Shown here: one piece after another, positions 18,156 to 26,548 of the stretch
Position numbering within the stretch: position 1 is the stretch's first letter
How the letters are laid out: each line of letters opens with the position of its first letter
DNA from: Prevotella sp.
GTDB taxonomy: Bacteria > Bacteroidota > Bacteroidia > Bacteroidales > Bacteroidaceae
Assembly (NCBI GenBank): GCA_017557405.1
Contig: JAFYYV010000001.1
Location: forward strand, 78,079-142,078
Direction: 5' to 3'
Length of the DNA: 64,000 nucleotides
Made by a program: the position numbers and the translations under genes
The notes under the pieces: generated by a model
What the model saw: the letters and a program-made list of their open reading frames with translations, nothing else
Database searches by the model: none
Told to the model about the DNA's origin: nothing

Positions 18156-18163
18156 TATTTTTG
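18156..18163 (+). promoter_or_regulatory. -7 box for the DUF4294-type gene
   Basis: TATTTTTG, about 50 bp before the ATG at 18212. The -33 element is unclear. Confidence 0.45.
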
Positions 18164-18211
18164 CATGCGAAGTGCGCCATTTTTGAACTGTAACGACTGA
18201 AATTCAGAGGC

Positions 18212-18856
18212 ATGAAAAGAGAAATCGTGACATTGGCTATGAGCTGTCTGCTATGTATCCCGATGCTGGGACAGAGCGGAAAGGCGGGGCGTGTCCACGC
18301 GGAAGACCGTGAGGTGGACATGGACAATCCGACATTTGTGCCGATGGTGAAAGTCGGCAAAGTGCTCAATGGCGGTGACTCGATACAATACGTGGAGATG
18401 AACAACGTGTATGTCTATCCCGAACCCGTGTTCAAGAACGAGAAGCAACGGCAGGATTACAATCGACTGGTGAGGAACGTGAAGAAAGTGTTGCCGATAG
18501 CCAAAGAGTGCAACGCCATCATCAAAGAGACATACGAATATCTGGAAACCCTGCCCGACAAACGCGCCCGAGATGAGCACATGAAAGTAGTGGAGAAGGC
18601 CATCAAGAAAGAATATACGCCCCGAATGAAGAAGTTGACTTACTCGCAGGGCAAGCTGCTCATCAAACTGGTTTATCGCGAGTGCAATTCTTCTTCATAC
18701 AACCTTATCCAAGCCTATTTCGGCAGCATCAAAGCTGGTTTCTATCAGGCATTTGCTTGGACGTTCGGAGCGAGTCTGCGTAAACAATATGACGCCGAAG
18801 GAGTGGACCGCTTGACCGAGCGCGTCGTACTAATGGTGGAGAGTGGGCAATTGTGA
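18212..18856 (+). CDS. DUF4294-type secreted protein
   Basis: Conserved Bacteroidetes protein, 214 residues, with an N-terminal signal peptide (MKREIVTLAMSCLLCIPMLGQ). The central part (YNRLVRNVKKVLPIAKECNAII) and the following helices fit my memory of DUF4294, whose role is unknown. Charged helices dominate and no catalytic residues are evident. It stands between divergent and co-directional lipoprotein genes without a clear operon. Confidence 0.75.
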   Translation: MKREIVTLAMSCLLCIPMLGQSGKAGRVHAEDREVDMDNPTFVPMVKVGKVLNGGDSIQYVEMNNVYVYPEPVFKNEKQRQDYNRLVRNVKKVLPIAKECNAIIKETYEYLETLPDKRARDEHMKVVEKAIKKEYTPRMKKLTYSQGKLLIKLVYRECNSSSYNLIQAYFGSIKAGFYQAFAWTFGASLRKQYDAEGVDRLTERVVLMVESGQL

Positions 18857-18894
18857 TAGTTATTAAAGAGCTATTTATTAAAGATGCTTAACAA

Positions 18895-18940
18895 CTATTA
18901 TCAATTGTTAATTAATTGTCAATTTGAGCAACCGCCAAGC
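18895..18940. repeat. AATTG-type intergenic module
   Basis: TAATTGTCAATTTGAG and surrounding AATTG words. TAATTGTCAATTTGAA recurs at 6820-6835. Otherwise the gap 18857-19001 shows nothing coding. Confidence 0.5.
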
Positions 18941-19001
18941 AAGATTTGTGTATCTATTCGTTTCATGGAGTAGAAACATAAACTTTTAAAACATTCAAAA
19001 C

Positions 19002-20264
19002 ATGAAGACAAAAGACTTTTTGCACATTGCTTGCGGCACGTTGCTACTTACTGGAGCATTCACCTTTTCAGCCTGCTCCACATCCGATTATTATGATGAT
19101 GAGATAGGAGGTTTGGACAGAAGTGGAGCTTATTCTTCTTCGGATAAGGATGGTGCTCCAGGTGAAGAACCTGGTGAAAATGGCTCACAACAGGGCAACA
19201 ACCAAGCAGGTATCGTCACAGCAGGAGAGTGGTGTGACCTCACCCATTGGCCATTCTGGTCGAAGCTGATGCTTTCGAAAGATTACACCGATAAGAGTGA
19301 ATATTGGGAGTTCTACACCAACAACCGCGTTTGCGTGAAAGTGACCGACGAAAAGGGTACTGCCTTGGCAGGTATCAGCGTGAAGTTGCTGCGCAATAAC
19401 ACGACCATGTGGGAGGCTATCACTGACAACCACGGTCTTGCCGAATGCTGGATAGGACTCTATCAGAAAGAGACCGCCGATGCCGCCAACCTTCAGGTCA
19501 ACGTGGACGGGAAAATCATGGAAGGACATCCCGTTATATGCCCTTGGGACTCTTCGGCTGTTGAGAATGACATCGAAGCCCATCTGCCAACAGCCATCAA
19601 CCATTACGTCTGCACCAAAGCCCCGAAGGCTACCCAACAGGCCGATATCGCTTTCATTGTCGATGCAACAGGGTCGATGGCGGATGAAATCGAATTCCTA
19701 AAGAACGACCTCACAGATATTATTGGCAAAGTGTCGTCCGTTCGTCCCTCGTTGACCATGCGTACAGCCGCCTTGTTCTATCGTGACGAAGGTGACGAAT
19801 ATCTCACACGCCACTCCGATTTCACCACCGACCTCAGCAAAACCAAGAAATTCGTTGACAAGCAAAAGGCAGACGGTGGCAACGACTATCCCGAGGCTGT
19901 GCATACGGCGCTTGAGCGTACACTGCAAGACCTCTCGTGGGACAACAACGCCCGCACTCGCTTGGCATTCCTCATTCTTGACGCACCCGCCCACCACGAA
20001 AAAAACATCATCCAATCGCTCCAAAAATCAGTGGCCAACTGCGCCAAACAAGGCATACGCCTGATACCCGTCGCTGCCAGCGGTGTGGACAAGAACACGG
20101 AATTCATGCTTCGCTTCTTCTCCATCGCCACAGGCGGTACGTATGTGTTCATCACTAACGACAGTGGTGTAGGAAACGACCATATAGCCGCATCCGTAGG
20201 GCACTATGAGGTGGAACTGCTCAACCAGCTCATCATCCGACTGATAGACTACTATACTGAGTGA
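19002..20264 (+). CDS. von Willebrand factor A domain lipoprotein
   Basis: Lipoprotein (lipobox FSACS, Cys near residue 25) of 420 residues. A flexible acidic Gly/Ser/Asn-rich linker (about 30-70) leads to an Ig-like or carboxypeptidase-regulatory-like region (about 105-175), then a vWA domain (about 212-410). The MIDAS motif is DATGS (D-x-T-G-S, near residue 220) in place of DxSxS, followed by DGGNDYPEAV and an AFLILDAP strand. A surface or periplasmic metal-dependent adhesion or assembly role is inferred; no ligand is predictable. Confidence 0.85.
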   Translation: MKTKDFLHIACGTLLLTGAFTFSACSTSDYYDDEIGGLDRSGAYSSSDKDGAPGEEPGENGSQQGNNQAGIVTAGEWCDLTHWPFWSKLMLSKDYTDKSEYWEFYTNNRVCVKVTDEKGTALAGISVKLLRNNTTMWEAITDNHGLAECWIGLYQKETADAANLQVNVDGKIMEGHPVICPWDSSAVENDIEAHLPTAINHYVCTKAPKATQQADIAFIVDATGSMADEIEFLKNDLTDIIGKVSSVRPSLTMRTAALFYRDEGDEYLTRHSDFTTDLSKTKKFVDKQKADGGNDYPEAVHTALERTLQDLSWDNNARTRLAFLILDAPAHHEKNIIQSLQKSVANCAKQGIRLIPVAASGVDKNTEFMLRFFSIATGGTYVFITNDSGVGNDHIAASVGHYEVELLNQLIIRLIDYYTE

Positions 20265-20274
20265 AAAAAGTAAT

Positions 20275-20335
20275 GTATAAAGGGTATAAAGGGGAGTGGT
20301 AGGCTTAAAGGCTTTCCACTTCCCTTTTTACTTTT
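20275..20335. repeat. Inverted repeat, family copy C (short form)
   Basis: TATAAAGGGGAGTGG faces CCACTTCCCTTTTTA across a short loop. Placed between convergent genes, it probably also works as a bidirectional terminator. Confidence 0.7.
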
Positions 20336-20349
20336 CGAATCTATAAAAA

Positions 20350-21396
20350 TTATTCCTCCGTCCAAATGGTCTGGACGATTGTCTGTCCAACGGCTTTCAA
20401 TGTGGCGGGGTCGATGTGTTCCACATCATCAGCCAAAGTATGCCAAGTGGGTCCGAAAGAACTTTGCGGACAATCGGGATAATAAGGAATGATATCGATA
20501 GTAGGGATGTTGGTGTGCTGGTTGACAGGCAAGTGGTCGTCGGTGATCTTTCCTCCTTCTTTCTTGGGGAAATATGAGCCATATCCAACTTGTCGGGCAG
20601 CACGCCACACCTTCTTGACAATCTCAGGAGCGAACTCTTTGCTGATTCCTTCCTGGTAGAAACGGGCGCCTTGTCCGCCCACCATGTCGAGCAGAATGCC
20701 ATAGCGAGCCTCATATCCTTGCGGCAGATTTGTGGCCCAATATTGTGCGCCCAATGCCCATGTGTCGCCAGGATCTACACCAGTGTACCACATTGGTGTG
20801 CCCCAGTCTTCCGCGTCGAAGCATACAAAGTCGATGCCGATGTTGGACGATGGCTTTTGGGAGTCGGGTGTTTGGGAGTTAAGCAGTCGGGCTATTTCTA
20901 ACATCACGGCTACTCCCGAAGCTGCATCGTTGGCGGCAAGAATAGGTTTTCGCCAGTTGGCAGAATCAGGGTCGTTGTCAGCCCAGGGCCGAGAATCCCA
21001 ATGTGCGCAAAGAAGAATGCGCGTGGTAAGTTCAGGTCGATATTGGGCGATGATATTCGTGGCATTAAGCGGAGTGCCGTCATATCCCGTGAGTTGCGCC
21101 TTCTGGGTGGTCACCTTGCATTGATATTGTTCGAATTTGCTGACAATCCATTTTGCACAACGCTCGTGTCCGTCGGTGTTCATGGCTCGTACACCGAAGT
21201 CGCATTGCGCTTTGACGAAAGCGAAGGCAGAATCGGCGCTGAACTCAGGTCCGACAGGTTGGACTTTTTCCATTTCCTCTGTGTCTTCTACGTTTCGGCT
21301 GTTGTCGCATTCCACTAAGGCAGGTCTGACGGCAAAGACATAGACGGCGAGCATTACAATGAGTGCCATTATGGTGATACTTTTTTTGTTTCTCAT
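20350..21396 (-). CDS. M28 family zinc peptidase / glutaminyl cyclase-like protein
   Basis: Exported or membrane-anchored M28 metalloenzyme, 348 residues, with an N-terminal hydrophobic helix (about residues 7-27). Zinc-ligand motifs are visible: CAHWDSR, NDAASGVA, FDAEDWG, LDMVGG and TWHTLADDVEHID. The set resembles the glutaminyl-peptide cyclotransferase branch, so it may cyclise N-terminal Gln rather than act as an aminopeptidase; sequence alone does not decide. Bases 20855-20880 encode SQTPDSQKPSS from a short-word repeat, probably an in-frame insert. It follows the C26-M19 fusion gene by 39 bp on the same strand. Confidence 0.87.
   Translation of the reverse strand: MRNKKSITIMALIVMLAVYVFAVRPALVECDNSRNVEDTEEMEKVQPVGPEFSADSAFAFVKAQCDFGVRAMNTDGHERCAKWIVSKFEQYQCKVTTQKAQLTGYDGTPLNATNIIAQYRPELTTRILLCAHWDSRPWADNDPDSANWRKPILAANDAASGVAVMLEIARLLNSQTPDSQKPSSNIGIDFVCFDAEDWGTPMWYTGVDPGDTWALGAQYWATNLPQGYEARYGILLDMVGGQGARFYQEGISKEFAPEIVKKVWRAARQVGYGSYFPKKEGGKITDDHLPVNQHTNIPTIDIIPYYPDCPQSSFGPTWHTLADDVEHIDPATLKAVGQTIVQTIWTEE
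20855..20880 (-). repeat. Short-word insertion inside the M28 gene
   Basis: On the minus strand, words of the type ACTCCCAAACACCCGACTCCC interrupt the conserved region just after a helix. Similar words lie at 21400-21430, 32008-32038 and 33322-33348. Confidence 0.55.
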
Positions 21397-21435
21397 TATT
21401 TTGGGTGATGGATGTTGAGTGATGAATGTCGGAGA

Positions 21436-23241
21436 TTAGGACTTGGTTCTTTTGCTTTGAACTTGCGCCATGACCCTGAGCCAGTTACCACCCCAGATCT
21501 TTCGAATGTCTTCTTCGCTGTACTTGCGTCTCAACAAATGCAACGTGAAGTTGATGAGTTCGGAAGAGTCGGCAAGTCCTGGAACACCACCGTCGCCATC
21601 GAAATCGGTTCCCAATCCGACATTGTCGATACCCATGATGTCGATGGCGTGCTCCAGATGTCGGATGGCGTCGATAATGGTTGCCTGTCCATCTTTCCTG
21701 AGGAAATATGAATAGAGGGTGGTGTGTGCGACGCCGCCACGTGCCGCTAGTGCACGAAGCTGATCGTCGGTGAGGTTGCGCGGATGGTCGCAGAGTGCAC
21801 GGCAGTTGCTATGACTGCATACAATGGGCGTCCGGCTGATTTGCAATGCATCGTAGAAACTCTTCTCGGAAGCATGACTGAGGTCGACCATAATCCCATA
21901 GTCGTTCATCTCGGCAATGACCTTTTCGCCGAACTGGCTGACTCCGTTGTGCGTATTGCAACCTTTGGCAGAGTCACAGATGTCGTTGTCGCCATTGTGA
22001 CAAAGTGTAATATAGACCACTCCTCGTTGTGCAAAATGCTTCACATTGGCGATGTCGTGCTCCAAGGCAAGACCATTCTCTATGGCAATCATGATGCTCT
22101 TACGCCCTTTCCGCTTGTCTTCGTAGAGGTCGGCAGGCGTCCGGGCGATGCTGAGGTATTGACTGTTGTTATGAACAATGTCCTCTATCTTGTCGAAGAT
22201 GAGGTCGGCATAGACGGTCGGTGTGATGGATGCGGAAAGCTGGTCGTCGTTGGTCCAGTTGACTTCCACTTTCGATGAAAAAGTCTCACCGAGCTTGGGT
22301 TGCGGAAGATAGGCGGCCATGATGACGGCGTCTTGGTGGCCTTCGTCCATCTTGTGCAGGTCAACAAGGATTCTCGGATCTCTCTGGTTGAACTGGATGC
22401 CCTGCGGGAAGAACATCGGTGTGTCGCAATGCGTGTCGAGCGTGAGCACGCGATTGTGCAAAAGCTTGGCAACGTAATAGTTGTTGGCTTGCGCCACAAG
22501 CCATGCGAATAGTTTTCTTCCTTCCTCCTCGAGCCATTCAGGATGCCATTGCACGCCCATGATGGGTTTGAACTCGCAGCTTTCTATGGCTTCGATGGTG
22601 CCATCGGGAGCCTGTGCGGTGATCTTGAATCGCTTTCCCGGGTCATCGACAGCCTGGTGATGAAACGAGTTGACGTAAATCTGCTCGCTCTGATATATAT
22701 TAAAAAGGTAGGAATCGGGGGCGATGCTGACGCTATGAGTCAGTTCGTTTCGGTCGGCGTCCTGCGAATGTTTAATGATCGGTTTGTCGTTGTCCTTCTT
22801 GTTCTCATCGATGTCTTGCGCCACATGTCCATCGAGGGCGATGGCCAACGTCTGGACGCCGCGGCAAATGCCAAGCATAGGGATTTGCCGGTTATAAGCC
22901 AACCGCGTGATGAGCAACTCAGGCAAGTCGCGCGTGGCATTTATGGAATGCAGACGGGAAGAAGGCTCCTCACCGCACCACAACGGGTTGTAGTCGCCTC
23001 CACCCGTGAGCAGCAACGCGTCGATGTGTTCCAGCGTGTTGATAATGACATCCTTGTCGGCTACAGGTGGAATGATGATGGGCGTTCCACCCGCATCGAC
23101 CACTTGCTGGTAGTATCTGTCGCGCAGACAGGCGTCCTCGTTGGCATAATTGGCCGTGATGCCTATGACGGGTCGATGTTTGGCTTCGGGATAAGCCGCA
23201 TGAATCTCATTTAGATGCGACTGTAGATGAAACGATTTCAT
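21436..23241 (-). CDS. Two-domain hydrolase: C26 gamma-glutamyl hydrolase-like domain fused to M19 membrane dipeptidase-like domain
   Basis: 601 residues with two complete catalytic domains. Residues 22-255 form a class I glutamine-amidotransferase fold like PuuD/peptidase C26, with nucleophile C126 (GICRG) and H233/E235 (QWHPEW). Residues 265-600 form a renal-dipeptidase (M19) barrel with H271-x-D273, the bridging Glu (IENG, 388), H456 (SHAS) and H477 (CSHSN), then GTDFDG. No signal peptide is seen, so it is probably cytosolic. The inferred role is sequential hydrolysis of gamma-glutamyl compounds and dipeptides. The Lrp regulator lies upstream on the same strand. Confidence 0.9.
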   Translation of the reverse strand: MKSFHLQSHLNEIHAAYPEAKHRPVIGITANYANEDACLRDRYYQQVVDAGGTPIIIPPVADKDVIINTLEHIDALLLTGGGDYNPLWCGEEPSSRLHSINATRDLPELLITRLAYNRQIPMLGICRGVQTLAIALDGHVAQDIDENKKDNDKPIIKHSQDADRNELTHSVSIAPDSYLFNIYQSEQIYVNSFHHQAVDDPGKRFKITAQAPDGTIEAIESCEFKPIMGVQWHPEWLEEEGRKLFAWLVAQANNYYVAKLLHNRVLTLDTHCDTPMFFPQGIQFNQRDPRILVDLHKMDEGHQDAVIMAAYLPQPKLGETFSSKVEVNWTNDDQLSASITPTVYADLIFDKIEDIVHNNSQYLSIARTPADLYEDKRKGRKSIMIAIENGLALEHDIANVKHFAQRGVVYITLCHNGDNDICDSAKGCNTHNGVSQFGEKVIAEMNDYGIMVDLSHASEKSFYDALQISRTPIVCSHSNCRALCDHPRNLTDDQLRALAARGGVAHTTLYSYFLRKDGQATIIDAIRHLEHAIDIMGIDNVGLGTDFDGDGGVPGLADSSELINFTLHLLRRKYSEEDIRKIWGGNWLRVMAQVQSKRTKS

Positions 23242-23276
23242 CTTCTCAGAATAAGGATAAGTGATGGACGATAGCT

Positions 23277-23738
23277 TTATCTCATGACCACAGGCACCTC
23301 GCGCTTGATGCTTTGTTCAAGCGAGATGAGCGTCTCTGTCGACACAACCCCAGGAATGCTCTGCAGCTTATTGTTGAGCAGGTCCATGAGTTGCTCGTTG
23401 TCTTGTGCGTATAGTTTCACCAACATCGTGTAAGGACCCGTAGTGAAGTGGCACTCCACGATTTCCGGGATTGTGATGAGTTCCTTCACCACATCCTTGT
23501 ACATGCTTCCGCGCTCCAGGTTGAGCCCTACGTAGGTACAAGTAGAATAACCCAAACTCTTGGGGTTCACATCGAATCCACTTCCCGTGATGATTTTGTC
23601 CTCCATGAGTCGTTGAACACGTTGGTGCACAGCAGCACGCGAAACGCCACACTCAGCTGCCACATCCTTGAACGGGATGCGTGCGTTCTTGGAAAGAATG
23701 CTGAGAATTTTTCTGTCAAGATTGTCTATCTTCTCCAT
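23277..23738 (-). CDS. Lrp/AsnC family transcriptional regulator
   Basis: 153-residue regulator. The N-terminal winged helix-turn-helix (residues 4-60, LDRKILSILSKNARIPFKDVAAECGVS) is followed by the RAM/AsnC effector domain (about 68-145). The family senses amino acids and binds DNA as dimers and octamers. The start at 23738 (MEKIDNLD) fits a -7 box at 23772-23779 on this strand. It lies 35 bp upstream of the C26-M19 hydrolase, followed by the M28 peptidase, so control of peptide and amino acid use is a reasonable inference. Confidence 0.93.
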   Translation of the reverse strand: MEKIDNLDRKILSILSKNARIPFKDVAAECGVSRAAVHQRVQRLMEDKIITGSGFDVNPKSLGYSTCTYVGLNLERGSMYKDVVKELITIPEIVECHFTTGPYTMLVKLYAQDNEQLMDLLNNKLQSIPGVVSTETLISLEQSIKREVPVVMR

Positions 23739-23771
23739 TTTCTTTTGTTTTGGATTATAAAGAATTGTTAG

Positions 23772-23779
23772 CAAAAGTA
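23772..23779 (-). promoter_or_regulatory. -7 box for the Lrp gene
   Basis: TACTTTTG on the minus strand, 33 bp before the ATG. Confidence 0.55.
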
Positions 23780-23868
23780 GATATTTTTATTGACGTAAAC
23801 AACAAAATGCGCGAAAACTTTTCAATTTCCGCGCATTTTGTTATAAAAGTGACCCAAAAACAAGCTTT

Positions 23869-24861
23869 TTATTTCTTTTTGCTTGTCTTTTTTGTTTTTG
23901 CAGCAGTCTTTTCTGCTGGTAACTTCGACGCCTGAACGGGTTCCTCCACCTCAGGTTTGATAATGTCGAGCAGTTCAACCGTGAAAATCAACGTCGAGAA
24001 AGGTTTGATCTGTCCTGCTTGGCGCTCTCCGTAAGCAAGGTCCTGGGGAATATAGAGCTCCCATTTGCTACCCACCGGCATCAGCTGCAAAGCCTCCGTC
24101 CAGCCTTTGATGACCTGGTTGCAGGCGAACTGCACGGTTTGCGGATTACGCTTGTAAGAACTGTCGAAGATGTTTCCGTCAATCGTCTTGCCTTCGTACT
24201 TCACCTCGACGGTCTCGTCGGCTGTTGGTTTCTCACCTTGTCCCATTGTGATTACCTTGTATTGCAATCCGCTGGGAAGAGTGACAACGCCCTCTTTCTG
24301 GGCATTCTTGGCCAACCATTGCTCGTTCTCTTTCTTATAGGTTTCGTCGCGCTTCTCTTTGATGACACGCAAGTTGTTCTCGAAATATTCGCTTGCGGCC
24401 TCATCGGTGAAGAGCGTGCTGTCCTGGCTCAGAGCCGACGTGAACCCTTTGTGGAAGAGTTTCTCGTCGATGCTGATGTTGGTACCCTCAAGCTCCTTGG
24501 CAATGCTGGGGATCATTCCCTTCATCACTTGCTGTTGGATATTGGCACCAGCCATGTAGGCAATTTGTGCAGGGTCGTCCTTCTTCTCCACAGCATCCAT
24601 GTATCCACGGATGAAGTCGGCAAAGTGGGCAGAATCCACGTCCATCGACGAAGAGAGGTATTCAGCGAGTCCCTTTGTGGCAGCCTTACCAAAAGCGTAA
24701 CTCAAAGAGTCGGCTTTGGTGACGAGGTTGATGACTTCAGCAGGAACAGCGTCAACGGTCTCCGTCTTGGCTTTCTTCTTGTCCTTCTTTTTGCCGGCCA
24801 ATGCAGTGGTGGAAACGGCGCCCATCAAGATGGCCAATGCTAAAATGAATGATTTCTTCAT
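23869..24861 (-). CDS. FKBP-type peptidyl-prolyl isomerase, exported, with Lys-rich tail
   Basis: Folding catalyst for exported proteins, 330 residues. A signal peptide ends near ALAG, then a Lys-rich stretch, an N-terminal FKBP_N helical dimerisation domain (about 45-190), and an FKBP domain (about 200-305) with GLQYKVI, VEVKYEGKTIDGNIFDSSY and YGERQAG. The C-terminus is a basic Lys/Thr tail. It is third in a run of three FKBP genes (20-bp gap from the second). Confidence 0.9.
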   Translation of the reverse strand: MKKSFILALAILMGAVSTTALAGKKKDKKKAKTETVDAVPAEVINLVTKADSLSYAFGKAATKGLAEYLSSSMDVDSAHFADFIRGYMDAVEKKDDPAQIAYMAGANIQQQVMKGMIPSIAKELEGTNISIDEKLFHKGFTSALSQDSTLFTDEAASEYFENNLRVIKEKRDETYKKENEQWLAKNAQKEGVVTLPSGLQYKVITMGQGEKPTADETVEVKYEGKTIDGNIFDSSYKRNPQTVQFACNQVIKGWTEALQLMPVGSKWELYIPQDLAYGERQAGQIKPFSTLIFTVELLDIIKPEVEEPVQASKLPAEKTAAKTKKTSKKK

Positions 24862-24881
24862 TTTCCTATTTTCCTATTGTC

Positions 24882-25754
24882 TTATTTTCCCAAACCGAGG
24901 AGTTCGATCTTGAAAATCAGCGGAGAGAAAGGCTTGATTTTGCCCTGCTCGCGCTCGCCGTAAGCCAATTCCTGAGGAATGTAAACCTCCCAAGTAGAAC
25001 CAACAGGCATGTGAACCAGAGCCTCTGTGAAGCCTTTGATCACTTGGTTGGCACGCAGGGAGACGGGCTCGCCACGAGTGTAAGAGCTGTCGAATACGGT
25101 TCCGTCGATCATACGACCCTCGTAGTGAACTTTCACCATCGAAGTATCCTTAGGCATAGGACCAGAACCTTCCTTGATCACTTTGTACTGCACGCCGCTA
25201 TCCAAGGTCTTCACACCTTCCTTCTTGGCATTCTCAGCCATGAACTTAACACCAGCGAGCTTGTTAGGACCATACACCTCTTCAGCAACCTTGGCCTTTA
25301 TTTCCTGCATCTTGGCTTGAGCCAACGACTGAGCCTGTTCGATTGTCATCTTCTGACCCTTGCCAGTGGTTCCAGCCACGAAGCCGGCCATGAAGTTCTT
25401 CAGCGAAATGCTCTTGGTGGAGTCTTCACCGAAAATCTCGTGGTTGATACCCACGATCATCTGGTTCGAAATCTGCTGTCCAATCTGGATACCAGCATAG
25501 TAAGCGGCCTTCTTCTTGTTGTCGCCAGCGTTGGCACCGTCGTTCAGACCTTTGATGAAGTCATTCATGTAGGTGGTGTCGATGCTCATGCGCTCTACCA
25601 AGAATTCTTTCAGACCTTGAGTCTGGGAAACACCCATGGCATAGCTCATGGAGTCGATGTCACTCTTCAGGTTAGCCTTCGGAGTTCCGTTGCCGCACGA
25701 TGTGAAGATGGCGGCTGCGATAGCCATAGCGGCTACAAATGTCAATTTTTTCAT
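24882..25754 (-). CDS. FKBP-type peptidyl-prolyl isomerase, lipoprotein
   Basis: 290 residues with lipobox FTSCGN (Cys near residue 20), so membrane-anchored in the periplasm. An FKBP_N domain (about 30-180) is followed by an FKBP domain (about 190-285: GVQYKVI, VHYEGRMIDGTVFDSSY, YGEREQG). It is the middle of three tandem paralogues that differ mainly in their N-terminal targeting, and lies 45 bp after the first. Confidence 0.92.
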   Translation of the reverse strand: MKKLTFVAAMAIAAAIFTSCGNGTPKANLKSDIDSMSYAMGVSQTQGLKEFLVERMSIDTTYMNDFIKGLNDGANAGDNKKKAAYYAGIQIGQQISNQMIVGINHEIFGEDSTKSISLKNFMAGFVAGTTGKGQKMTIEQAQSLAQAKMQEIKAKVAEEVYGPNKLAGVKFMAENAKKEGVKTLDSGVQYKVIKEGSGPMPKDTSMVKVHYEGRMIDGTVFDSSYTRGEPVSLRANQVIKGFTEALVHMPVGSTWEVYIPQELAYGEREQGKIKPFSPLIFKIELLGLGK

Positions 25755-25799
25755 TTCTTTTGTTGTTTGTTTTTATTGTTGTTGTTTCATTCTTTCTAA

Positions 25800-26405
25800 T
25801 TAAACCACTTCAATCAGTTCCACATCGAACACCAGAGCGGCGAATGGAGGAATGGCACCAGCGGCACCACGCTCGCCATAACCCAACTGGTAGGGGATGA
25901 AGAAACGATATTTGGCACCTTCCTGCATCAGTTGCAGACCCTCTGTCCATCCGGCAATGACACCGTTCAGGGGGAAGGTGGCAGGCTCGCCACGCTGGAT
26001 GCTGCTGTCGAAGAGCGTGCCATCGACAAGCATTCCCTCGTAGTGGCATTTCACCTGGTCAGTGGCCTTTGGCTTGCGACCATTTCCTTCGCGCAACACC
26101 TTGTATTGCAAACCACTGGGTAGTGTTATGACGCCGTCCTTCTTGGCGTTCTCTGCCAGATAGCGCTCGCCGTCCTCCTTCTGCGTCTTGTGCTTCTCAG
26201 CAGCTGCGGCGCGTTGTTTCTTCTCCTGCTCCTGGAAGAACTCCTGCACGATGCGCTGTGCTGTGGCATCGTCCACCTGAGGTTTCTTTCCAGCCAGAAT
26301 GTCTTTGATAGCTTGCGCGAAATCGTCAATATTGAGATTCTGGGCACCCATGTCACTCAATTGGCGACCAATTCCCAAGCCCAATGCATAACTTACTTGA
26401 TCCAT
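25800..26405 (-). CDS. FKBP-type peptidyl-prolyl isomerase, no signal peptide
   Basis: 201-residue FklB-like isomerase. The N-terminus starts directly in the FKBP_N helical domain (MDQVSYALGLGIGRQL), so it is predicted cytosolic. The FKBP domain spans about 100-200 with GLQYKVL, CHYEGMLVDGTLFDSS and YGERGAAG. It is first of the three-gene run, with a promoter at 26459-26466. Confidence 0.92.
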   Translation of the reverse strand: MDQVSYALGLGIGRQLSDMGAQNLNIDDFAQAIKDILAGKKPQVDDATAQRIVQEFFQEQEKKQRAAAAEKHKTQKEDGERYLAENAKKDGVITLPSGLQYKVLREGNGRKPKATDQVKCHYEGMLVDGTLFDSSIQRGEPATFPLNGVIAGWTEGLQLMQEGAKYRFFIPYQLGYGERGAAGAIPPFAALVFDVELIEVV

Positions 26406-26458
26406 CTTTTTCGTCTGTTTTTTCTACCTAATTAATAAATAATACAATATTTAGCCTG

Positions 26459-26517
26459 CAAAGTTAATATTTTTATCCGACCTAGTCACATTATTTCGCG
26501 AAAAATCATTATTTTTG
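26459..26517. promoter_or_regulatory. Divergent -7 boxes (FKBP run and sirtuin)
   Basis: TAACTTTG on the minus strand (26459-26466) serves the FKBP genes. TATTTTTG on the plus strand (26510-26517), 31 bp before the ATG, serves the sirtuin. Confidence 0.55.
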
Positions 26518-26548
26518 TGCATTATTAATAATTTTACTACTCAAACCT

